A DNA stretch of 64,000 nucleotides from CmP2 sp052084925 (GTDB lineage Bacteria > Actinomycetota > Actinomycetes > Actinomycetales > Micrococcaceae): NCBI GenBank assembly GCA_052084925.1, contig JBQDEV010000002.1, positions 1 to 64,000 on the forward strand, read 5' to 3'. The translations under genes were made by a program, and so were the position numbers. Shown here in pieces: positions 17,736 through 24,409 of the stretch. How positions within the stretch are numbered: the stretch's first letter is position 1; every line of letters starts with the position of its first letter. Under the pieces are notes generated by a model. The model was not told the DNA's origin. It saw only the letters and a list, made by a program, of their open reading frames with translations, and did not search any database.

Positions 17736-19148
17736 ATGGCTAACACTCCGCACTTGTCTCCCAAACCGCGCGTGCTCGTCGTCGGCGGCGGCTACGCCGG
17801 CCTGACCGTGGCACGCAAACTCCAGAAGCTCGTCAAGGACCGTGGCGGCGTCGTCACCGTCGTCGACCCGCGTCCCTACATGACCTACCAGCCCTTCCTG
17901 CCGGAGGTGGTCGGTGGTCACATCGAGGCCCGTCACGCCGTGGTCGATCTGCGCACCCACCTCAAGCACGCCGAGGTCGTGCAGGGCAAGGTCACCGGCG
18001 TCTCGCACGAGAACCGCACCGCCACCATTGAGGGCGAGGACGGCGCAGAGTTCGAGATTCCGTACCAGGACGTCGTGATGACCGCCGGTGCGAACACCCG
18101 CACCTTCCCGATCGAGGGCCTCGCCGAGGCCGGCATCGGCCTGAAGACCATCGAAGAGGCTCTTGCCCTGCGCAACCAGATCCTGGAGCGCATCGAGACC
18201 GCGGCCCTGATGACCGATCCGGCCGAGCGCGCCCGCGCCCTGACCTTCGTCGTCGTCGGCGGCGGCTTCGCCGGTGTCGAGACCATCGCCGAGATGGAGG
18301 ACCTGGTCCGCAACGCCATCTCCAAGAACACCCGGCTGGCCCAGTCCGATGCCCGAATCGTGCTGGTCGAGGCCATGGGCCGGATCATGCCCGAGGTCAG
18401 CGCCGAGCAGGCCATCGAGGTCGTGGCTCACCTGGAGTCCCGCGGCATCGAGGTGCTGCTGAACACCTCCCTGAGCTCCGCCGTGGACAACGAGCTGAAG
18501 CTCATCAACATGACCGACAAGTCCGAAGCCGGCACCTTCTTCGCGGACACCCTGGTGTGGACCGCTGGTGTGGCCGCCTCCGGCCTGGCCAAGCAGACCG
18601 ACTTCCCGGTTGAGCCGCGCGGCCGTATCGAGGTCACCCCGACCCTGCAGATCGCCGATGGCGATGGCGGCGTCCTCGAGGGTGCCTGGGGCTGTGGCGA
18701 CGTTTGCGCTGTGCCCGACCTGACCGGTGACGGCCCCGGCGGCATGTGCGTCCCCAACGCTCAGCACGCCGGTCGTCAGGCCAAGCAGCTCGTGGCCAAC
18801 CTGCTGGCCGTGCGCTTCGGCGAGGGCGCCGTCGAGGAGTACTACCACAAGTCGCTGGGCACCGTGGCCGGCATGGGCCTCGGCAAGGGTGTGGGCAACC
18901 CGCTGGGCGTGCAGCTCAAGGGCATCCCCGCCTGGCTGGCACACCGCGGCTACCACGCCATGGCACTGCCGATGCTCGAGCGGAAGTCCCGCGTGGTCTC
19001 CGGTTGGATCCAGGAGCTCATCTGGGGCGTGGACACCACCCAGGTGAAGAACCTGGACACCCCGCATAACGCCTTCCTGGAGGCCGCCGGCGGCAAGCCG
19101 GCGCTGGGCCGCTTCACCAACGAGTCGAAGCAGCTCACCAGCAAGTAA
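17736..19148 (+). CDS. ndh: Type II NADH dehydrogenase (NAD(P)/FAD-dependent oxidoreductase)
   Basis: 470 residues from the ATG at 17736. It passes electrons from NADH to quinone without pumping protons. FAD binding is shown by 'VVGGGYAGLTVA' at about 15-26. NADH binding is shown by 'VVVGGGFAGVETIAEM' near 171-186. 'WGCGDVCAVPD' near 315 is the usual C-terminal FAD contact. The C-terminal part has an amphipathic region that could seat it on the membrane. I prefer 17736 over an ATG at 17727 because the latter overlaps the -10 box. A hairpin follows at 19160-19192. Confidence 0.92.
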   Translation: MANTPHLSPKPRVLVVGGGYAGLTVARKLQKLVKDRGGVVTVVDPRPYMTYQPFLPEVVGGHIEARHAVVDLRTHLKHAEVVQGKVTGVSHENRTATIEGEDGAEFEIPYQDVVMTAGANTRTFPIEGLAEAGIGLKTIEEALALRNQILERIETAALMTDPAERARALTFVVVGGGFAGVETIAEMEDLVRNAISKNTRLAQSDARIVLVEAMGRIMPEVSAEQAIEVVAHLESRGIEVLLNTSLSSAVDNELKLINMTDKSEAGTFFADTLVWTAGVAASGLAKQTDFPVEPRGRIEVTPTLQIADGDGGVLEGAWGCGDVCAVPDLTGDGPGGMCVPNAQHAGRQAKQLVANLLAVRFGEGAVEEYYHKSLGTVAGMGLGKGVGNPLGVQLKGIPAWLAHRGYHAMALPMLERKSRVVSGWIQELIWGVDTTQVKNLDTPHNAFLEAAGGKPALGRFTNESKQLTSK

Positions 19149-19159
19149 GGCTGATCGCC

Positions 19160-19192
19160 CCGGTCCGGCATCCGTCGCGGGTGCCGGACCGG
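19160..19192 (+). terminator. Hairpin after ndh
   Basis: A perfect 11-bp stem (CCGGTCCGGCA, 19160-19170, with 19182-19192) has an 11-nt loop, 11 nt after the ndh stop and just before the tRNA. Confidence 0.7.
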
Positions 19193-19202
19193 TGGCGTTC
19201 CC

Positions 19203-19279
19203 GCCCCCGTAGCCCAATTGGCAGAGGCAGGCGACTTAAAATCGCCGTGTTGTGGGTTCGAGTCCCACCGGGGGCACCA
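19203..19279 (+). tRNA. tRNA with anticodon UAA (tRNA-Leu by anticodon) but a short variable loop
   Basis: The fold is complete: acceptor stem GCCCCCG/CGGGGGC (19203-19209 with 19269-19275), discriminator A and encoded CCA. The D arm has a 3-bp stem and the loop CAATTGGCAGA. The anticodon stem is GGCGA/TCGCC with loop CTTAAAA, and the T arm is GTGGG/CCCAC with TTCGAGT. The anticodon UAA reads the leucine codon UUA. The D arm and A73 look leucine-like. However, the variable region is only five bases (GTGTT), whereas bacterial tRNA-Leu normally has a long variable arm. Identity as leucine is therefore inferred from the anticodon and not from the overall shape. Confidence 0.9.
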
Positions 19280-19355
19280 TTTATCAGCAGTGCGCGAGCG
19301 TTGCGCCTGATCTTGTGACGTTCTTGAGTCGTTTCGGTGTGGCAGAGACTGGGCG

Positions 19356-19361
19356 TAGCCT
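19356..19361 (+). promoter_or_regulatory. -10 box of the DUF488 gene (leaderless spacing)
   Basis: TAGCCT lies 6 nt before the ATG at 19368. Confidence 0.5.
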
Positions 19362-19367
19362 GCGGGT

Positions 19368-19736
19368 ATGAGCACTCCCAAGATCGTGATCAAGAGAATC
19401 TACGACGACCAGGACGATGCCGACGGTGTGCGCATCCTGGTCGACCGGCTCTGGCCCCGAGGTGTGAGCAAAGAGAAGGCCCGCCTTGATGAGTGGTTCA
19501 AACAGGTGGCGCCGAGTCCCGATCTGCGCACCTGGTGGGATCACGATCCCGATCGGTTCAAGGAGTTTGCCGAGCGCTATGAGCACGAGCTCGATGACGA
19601 GGCTCACCGTGACGAGATCTCACAACTCATCGAGCTGATCCACGGCAACGAGCGGGTCACTCTGCTCTACGGGGCTAAGGACGAGAGCATCAATCACGCC
19701 GCGGTACTGCAGGACTACCTGAGACGCTACAGCTGA
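19368..19736 (+). CDS. DUF488 family protein (YeaO-like)
   Basis: 122 residues, the usual length for this family. The conserved blocks are present: 'IKRIYD' at the start, 'RILVDRLWPRGVSKEKARLDEW' across about 24-45, 'WWDHDPDRFKEF' near 54-65 and 'VTLLYGAKDESINHAAVL' near 98-115. Function is not established. The gene is monocistronic, starts without a ribosome-binding site and ends 20 nt from the convergent FetB-like gene. Confidence 0.88.
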   Translation: MSTPKIVIKRIYDDQDDADGVRILVDRLWPRGVSKEKARLDEWFKQVAPSPDLRTWWDHDPDRFKEFAERYEHELDDEAHRDEISQLIELIHGNERVTLLYGAKDESINHAAVLQDYLRRYS

Positions 19737-19756
19737 GACCTGACGCGGAGTCAGCG

Positions 19757-20494
19757 TTAGTCGGCGGCGCGCTGCAGCCGCGGGGCGGTCAGCGTGACCA
19801 CCAGGGTGGCCGTCACTGCACCGGCCGCGATGATCCCGGCCAGCACCACAATTTGGAAGAGTCCCGCTTCCACGGGGGAGACCCCACCAAAGATCGCACC
19901 CACGAAAGCCCCGGGCAGGGTGACGAGTCCGGTGGTTCGGGTCTGGTCGGTGGCGGGAATCAGCGACTCGCGGATCGCATCCCTCGCGATCTCCCGGGTG
20001 GCCTGGCGAGGCGTGGCTCCCAGGGCAAGCCACCCTTCGATCTCGTCCCACCGATCGCGGATCGCCTGGGCCAATCGACGCCCGGCGAGTGTGGTCACCG
20101 TCATCGCTCCGCCGATGATGATTCCGCCGAAGGCCAGCAGGTATCGCGGTGTGAAGTCGAGGGCACCGGTGCCGAAGACTACGCCGAGGGCAAGGAGCAC
20201 ACCGGCTCCCATGGAACCTGCGGTGATAGCGAGATGGTGGCGAGTCCACGACACACGCCGGGTGCTGGTCAGCACTGCCACGGTGAACATGACCGCCAGT
20301 GCCACCGCCACCCAACCAGGGTGGCTGATCACGCCGGTGAGGACGATACTGATCACCGCCAGTTGCAGGGCGCCGCGCAACACGGCCGTGGCCGTGGCCC
20401 ACCGATGCGAGACGCCGGCCAGATGCAGGACCAAGACTGCCAGTCCCAGCAGAAGCACGACGGCGGCGAGTGCCCGCACCACCTCCTCGGTCAC
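19757..20494 (-). CDS. FetB-like (UPF0014) ABC transporter permease
   Basis: 245 residues with about six to seven membrane helices. The UPF0014/FetB signature is clear: 'LGATPRQATREIARDAIRESLIPATDQTRTTGLVTLPGAFVG' across about 159-200, here given in part by 'LVTLPGAFVG'. E. coli FetB works with the ATPase FetA in iron export. No ATPase gene is adjacent, since the upstream neighbour is a YczE-like protein. The partner must lie elsewhere or be shared. The start overlaps the upstream stop (ATGA). Confidence 0.87.
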   Translation of the reverse strand: MTEEVVRALAAVVLLLGLAVLVLHLAGVSHRWATATAVLRGALQLAVISIVLTGVISHPGWVAVALAVMFTVAVLTSTRRVSWTRHHLAITAGSMGAGVLLALGVVFGTGALDFTPRYLLAFGGIIIGGAMTVTTLAGRRLAQAIRDRWDEIEGWLALGATPRQATREIARDAIRESLIPATDQTRTTGLVTLPGAFVGAIFGGVSPVEAGLFQIVVLAGIIAAGAVTATLVVTLTAPRLQRAAD

Positions 20495-21132
20495 TGAGAT
20501 CGTCCTCGTTCGTTGACGCCCGATGCCTCAGCGGCGTCGAGTGATTTCGCGGCCTGCGGGTTCACATCGAAAAGCGGGATAAAGAATTGGCACAACGGCC
20601 CGATGGCCAGAGCGAACACCACGGTGCCGACTCCGAAGACGCCGCCGAGCAGCCAACCAATGATGACGACGATGACTTCGAGGCCGGTCCGGACCACCCA
20701 GATCGGTTTGCCCGTCACCCGATGCAGTCCGGTCATCAGCCCGTCGCGCGGCCCTGGGCCGAAACGGGCGCCGATGTAGAGCCCGGTCGCTGCACCCACC
20801 GTCACCACCCCGGCCAGCATCAGCAGAATGCGCACCCCAAGGGACGACACCTCGGGAATCACCAGCAGGGCAAGATCCGCCGCCGGGCCGACGAGCAGCG
20901 CATTGAGCACGGTACCGATCCCTGGCCGCTCCCTCAGGGGGATCCAGCACAGCAGCACCAGCACGCTGACGACGATAATGACCAGGCCAAAGCTCAGCGG
21001 CAGATGATTGCTCAGTCCGAGCGTGAGCACATCCCAGGGAGCCGCACCGAGCATGCTGCGAACCAGCAACGCCAGACCCACGCCATAGAAGAACAAGCCC
21101 ACCAATAACTGGGCGACGCGACGCAGAATCAT
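20491..21132 (-). CDS. YczE/YitT-like integral membrane protein
   Basis: 213 residues with about five membrane helices. The head 'VGLFFYGVGLALLVRSMLG' and the loop 'APWDVLTLGLS' are typical of the YczE-type membrane proteins. 'IGARFGPGPRDGLMTGL' near 123-139 is the second conserved block. The function is unknown. It leads a two-gene unit with the FetB-like permease. TAAAAT lies 6 nt before the ATG on the minus strand, so it looks leaderless. Confidence 0.85.
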   Translation of the reverse strand: MILRRVAQLLVGLFFYGVGLALLVRSMLGAAPWDVLTLGLSNHLPLSFGLVIIVVSVLVLLCWIPLRERPGIGTVLNALLVGPAADLALLVIPEVSSLGVRILLMLAGVVTVGAATGLYIGARFGPGPRDGLMTGLHRVTGKPIWVVRTGLEVIVVIIGWLLGGVFGVGTVVFALAIGPLCQFFIPLFDVNPQAAKSLDAAEASGVNERGRSQ

Positions 21133-21138
21133 GGCGTC

Positions 21139-21144
21139 ATTTTA
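21139..21144 (-). promoter_or_regulatory. -10 box of the YczE-like gene (leaderless spacing)
   Basis: TAAAAT on the minus strand lies 6 nt before the ATG at 21132. Confidence 0.55.
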
Positions 21145-21228
21145 TCCAGCTGATTGATCCGCACAGCGCGATCGGTCATGATCGTCATCAACGGCACTCA
21201 ACAACGCGTCGTGGGGGAGGACAGCCAC

Positions 21229-21393
21229 ATGGGAGATCCGGTCTGCTGGCTCTCGCGTGTCTGCCCCGAATGTGGCGCCATGCTCGACGACGGCGCTGTC
21301 CAAAACCAGTCGCATCGGACCTGCTGGCGCTGTGGTTACGACCTGAACAGTCGCGAGGTTGATCTCGAGATCGGCTCCGATACGGAGAGTTAG
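21229..21393 (+). CDS. Small zinc-ribbon protein
   Basis: 54 residues. Two cysteine pairs, 'CPECG' near residues 12-16 and 'CWRCG' near 32-36, form a four-Cys zinc ribbon. The rest is polar and ends in an acidic tail. I chose the ATG at 21229 because GGGGGAGG (21213-21220) lies 8 nt upstream; longer in-frame starts have no such site. It could be a nucleic-acid-binding or adaptor peptide, but no family is recognised. It lies head-to-head with the YczE-like gene and 40 nt before the MNT nucleotidyltransferase. Confidence 0.6.
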   Translation: MGDPVCWLSRVCPECGAMLDDGAVQNQSHRTCWRCGYDLNSREVDLEIGSDTES

Positions 21394-21433
21394 CGGACTC
21401 GTCGAGGACATGGTTGTCTGTCACAATGAAGGT

Positions 21434-21739
21434 ATGGAACTTTCGGTGCTTCTGGATCTCGAAGCTATCCGGCGCGCGTGTGAACGATTCGGAGTGACAC
21501 GCCTCCGAGCTTTCGGTTCGGTGCTCACTGAACAGTTCGATTATGCATCGAGCGATATAGATTTCCTCGTTTCCTTCGAACCTGGACGAGAGAACTTGTT
21601 CCATGATTATTTCGACCTCAAATCGGAACTTGAGGCGATTGTCGAACGCAAGGTCGACCTTGTCGTCGAGCGATCCGTAGAGAATCCATTCTTCAAGGCC
21701 ACAGCTTTCGCCGGTGCCCAGGAGATTTATGCGGCGTGA
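21434..21739 (+). CDS. MNT-type nucleotidyltransferase (MntA antitoxin-like), apparently orphan
   Basis: 101 residues. The minimal nucleotidyltransferase core is intact: 'RAFGSVLTEQF' then 'SSDIDFLVSF', giving the G-S-x(n)-D-x-D pattern, and a third acid in 'KVDLVV'. Such proteins normally pair with a HEPN toxin (HepT) and adenylylate it. No HEPN gene follows: the next in-frame start (GTG at 21736, overlapping GTGA) opens only 33 codons with no HEPN motif. Codon use is visibly more AT-rich than in the neighbours, which suggests recent transfer. CACAAT lies 6 nt before the ATG. Confidence 0.82.
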   Translation: MELSVLLDLEAIRRACERFGVTRLRAFGSVLTEQFDYASSDIDFLVSFEPGRENLFHDYFDLKSELEAIVERKVDLVVERSVENPFFKATAFAGAQEIYAA

Positions 21740-21916
21740 AGCGGGAGCGCACCTCTGTGGCGTGCGTGCGTGACGAGTCGGTAGATCAGAAGCGACCGCT
21801 GAAAGGCGCGCCAGTTAAGCTCTCGACGAGTCGGTTGTGATCTCGCTCGCGTGAGCGCGTCGAGCCGGTAGACTGGTTCTCAGTACGATCGTGCACCGAC
21901 CAAGAGGAGATGGCGC

Positions 21917-22720
21917 ATGGCCAACCCCGTGTTCAATTCGAGCAACTTCCAGTCTCAGATGCGCGGCGGCAGCGCCGTGGAGACACCCCGTGGCGGCGCC
22001 ACGATGTCGGCGGATCAGCTGCAGCAGATGTACAACGAGCCTGCTGCCACCGCCGCTGATACCGGCCGGATGACCTACAACGACGTCATCGTCCGCACCA
22101 CCGGCACCCTGCTGCTGGTCATCGCGGGCGCGGCTGTCGGCTGGATCACCGCCAACCCGATGATCATGTTCGGCGGTGCGATCGTCGGCCTTGTCCTGGG
22201 TCTGGTCAACGCCTTCAAACGCGAGCCCTCGCCCGCACTGATCCTCGGCTACGCCGTCGCGCAGGGCCTGTTCCTCGGTGGCCTGTCCCAGATCTTCGAG
22301 ACGCAGTGGCCGGGCGTTGCCACGCAGGCACTGTTGGGCACCCTGTGTGTGTTCGCCGTGACCCTGGCGCTGTTCATGTCGGGCAAGGTGCGTGCCACTC
22401 CCAAGGGCATGAAGATCTTCATGGTGCTGCTCATCGGCTACGGACTCTTCTCCCTGGTGAACCTGGGACTGCGTATGTTCGGTGTGCTGGATGAGCCCTT
22501 CGGCCTGCGCTCCGGTTTCCTCGGCGTGGCCATCGGCCTGCTGGCCATCGCCCTGGCGGCTTACTCGCTGGTGATCGATTTCACCGCCGTCGATGAGGGC
22601 GTCAAGAACGGCACGCCCCGCAAGTACGCCTGGGCCGCAGCCTTCGGCCTGACGGTCACCCTGATCTGGCTCTACATCGAGATCCTCCGCCTGATCGCGA
22701 TTCTGCGCGGAAACGACTGA
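21917..22720 (+). CDS. Bax inhibitor-1/YccA family membrane protein
   Basis: 267 residues with a soluble head of about 50 residues and seven hydrophobic segments from about 53 to 262. The pattern of tightly packed helices ending with 'YAWAAAFGLTVTLIWLYIEILRLIAILRGND' (about 237-267) fits the actinobacterial BI-1/YccA group. In E. coli YccA modulates the FtsH protease; calcium-leak activity is known for other members. AGAGGAGA lies about 5 nt before the ATG. The sequence just after the stop is damaged, so its terminator cannot be judged. Confidence 0.88.
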   Translation: MANPVFNSSNFQSQMRGGSAVETPRGGATMSADQLQQMYNEPAATAADTGRMTYNDVIVRTTGTLLLVIAGAAVGWITANPMIMFGGAIVGLVLGLVNAFKREPSPALILGYAVAQGLFLGGLSQIFETQWPGVATQALLGTLCVFAVTLALFMSGKVRATPKGMKIFMVLLIGYGLFSLVNLGLRMFGVLDEPFGLRSGFLGVAIGLLAIALAAYSLVIDFTAVDEGVKNGTPRKYAWAAAFGLTVTLIWLYIEILRLIAILRGND

Positions 22721-23053
22721 TCACGTCTGGGCTCCACCGCCGGGGGGGGCCCGCCCCAGCGGGCGCCCGGCGGGGGTGGTTTGGGTTACCAGAATGGCAG
22801 AAACAGAGTGGGGCGAAAACGCACCCGGGGCCAGACGGCGGCCGGCGGGGCGNNNNNNNNNNTGCATCTACTTCTTTCCCCCCCGCTTGTGGGCTTTTCG
22901 GCGCGCAAACTCATGTACCGGGGGGGGCCCCCCGGCGGGGCGCCCCCTCCCCCGGGGCCCCCCCGGCGGTGTTTCTTTCTCTTCCCAGAAGGGAATAACC
23001 TTAGTGAGGATCCACGGAAGCCGTGACATCACGGCGCGAGAGAAGAGTCTGAG
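22721..23053. other. Low-quality join with assembly gap; no gene can be called
   Basis: Ten N at 22853-22862 mark a scaffold gap of unknown true length. On both sides (about 22740-22860 and 22863-22975) the sequence has runs of 7-8 G or C and duplicated-letter patterns unlike the rest of the window, as seen at poor read ends. Open frames crossing the N are artefacts. Normal-looking sequence resumes at about 22990, and the AI-2E gene starts at 23054. Genes may be missing here. Confidence 0.85.
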
Positions 23054-24409
23054 ATGAACACTGCGGGACAGCCGGCCGCCGACGGGGGCCGTGTCTACGT
23101 TGATGACGAGGCGCCTCTCACCGATAACGAGGTGAAATCGAAGGTCGCCGCCGACGTGCCCTACGGCCTGACCGTTGCGGCCGCCTGGTCCTGGCGCGTG
23201 TTGCTCGTGCTGATCATGGCGGGGGCGGCCGTGTGGCTGTTCTCCCACGTGTCGATCCTGGTGATTCCGCTGCTAATCGCCGCACTGCTGGCCACCCTGC
23301 TGCATCCGATCCACGTGCTGTTGATGCGGTGCAAGATCCCCTCGGTGCTTTCCGCACTGCTGTGCATCCTGATGCTGCTCGGCATTGTGGTCGGGCTGAT
23401 CACCCTGGCCGGACAACAACTCGTGGTCGGCTTCTCCGATATGAGCGGTCGCGTGGTGGAGGGAATCAACGGGCTGATCGCCTGGGTGCAGACCTTCGGC
23501 ATCACCACCGATCAATGGACCTCCGTTCTCGACGACCTGTTCAATGCGGCACGGAACAACTCCCAGGCCATCCTCTCCGGGGCACTCGGGTTCGGCACCA
23601 CGGCCGGCAACATTGCAGCGGGAACCGTCATGGCGCTGTTCGCCCTGGTCTTCTTCCTGCTCGACGGCAACCGCATCTGGTTGTTCCTTCTGAATTTCGT
23701 TCCACGCCGGCACCGTCGCGCCATCGATGGCGCCGGGCGCGCGGGCTGGACCTCGCTCGGCTCCTATGTGCGCATCCAGATCTTCGTGGCCTTCGTTGAC
23801 GCCGTGGGCATCGGCTTCGGTGCCTACCTGCTGGGTGTGCCCCTGGCCATGCCGCTGGGCGTTCTGGTCTTCCTGGGCTCGTTCATCCCCATCGTCGGTG
23901 CCGTGCTGACCGGTGCGGTGGCCGTGCTGCTCGCCCTGGTGGCCAACGGGCTCGTCAACGCGCTGCTGATGCTGCTGGTCGTGCTGGCCGTGCAGCAGCT
24001 GGAATCCAACGTCCTGCAACCGCTGGTGATGGGCAAAGCCGTGAGCCTGCATCCACTGGCCGTCTTCCTCGCTGTGGCGGCGGGCACCTCCGTCCTGGGC
24101 CTGGTCGGAGCGGTCTTTGCGGTGCCGGTGATGGCCTTCGCCAATTCGGCGATCCGCTATTTCTCCTCCCGGCCCTGGGCGAAGAACGATGCTGGTGAGA
24201 CCATGCAGGAAACCACCTTCAAGGAGCGGGCTGCGGCGCTGGAGGACAGGCTGCTGCCTCAGCTGCGCCAAGTGCGCAAACGCGGCCAACGCTCCGAGAG
24301 CGACCAGACCGGCGATGGCGCAGATGAAGACATATCGCACGATGCCGATTCCGTCGCCGATACCATCGAGGAAACCTCTCCTACCCCTTCCTCCGAGGAG
24401 CGCTCGTGA
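23054..24409 (+). CDS. AI-2E family (PerM/DUF20) transporter
   Basis: 451 residues. The core of about eight membrane helices runs from about 40 to 370, with the paired N-terminal helices, a long middle segment and the conserved 'FIPIVGAVLTG' near 277-287. 'LESNVLQPLVMGKAVSLHP' near 316-334 is the family signature. Members export AI-2-like signals, sodium or other solutes; the substrate here is unknown. The C-terminal 80 residues are charged and rich in Ser and Glu. The stop overlaps the ilvA start (GTGA). The nearby assembly gap leaves its promoter unknown. Confidence 0.88.
   Translation: MNTAGQPAADGGRVYVDDEAPLTDNEVKSKVAADVPYGLTVAAAWSWRVLLVLIMAGAAVWLFSHVSILVIPLLIAALLATLLHPIHVLLMRCKIPSVLSALLCILMLLGIVVGLITLAGQQLVVGFSDMSGRVVEGINGLIAWVQTFGITTDQWTSVLDDLFNAARNNSQAILSGALGFGTTAGNIAAGTVMALFALVFFLLDGNRIWLFLLNFVPRRHRRAIDGAGRAGWTSLGSYVRIQIFVAFVDAVGIGFGAYLLGVPLAMPLGVLVFLGSFIPIVGAVLTGAVAVLLALVANGLVNALLMLLVVLAVQQLESNVLQPLVMGKAVSLHPLAVFLAVAAGTSVLGLVGAVFAVPVMAFANSAIRYFSSRPWAKNDAGETMQETTFKERAAALEDRLLPQLRQVRKRGQRSESDQTGDGADEDISHDADSVADTIEETSPTPSSEERS

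Noticed and set aside
21736..21837. Start of a HepT toxin overlapping the MNT gene (GTGA)
   Set aside because: The overlap type fits a toxin-antitoxin pair, but the 33-codon frame has no HEPN R-x4-H motif and no continuation in other frames.
22776..23057. Small open frames crossing the N run
   Set aside because: They exist only because N codons are not stops and the flanks are low quality.
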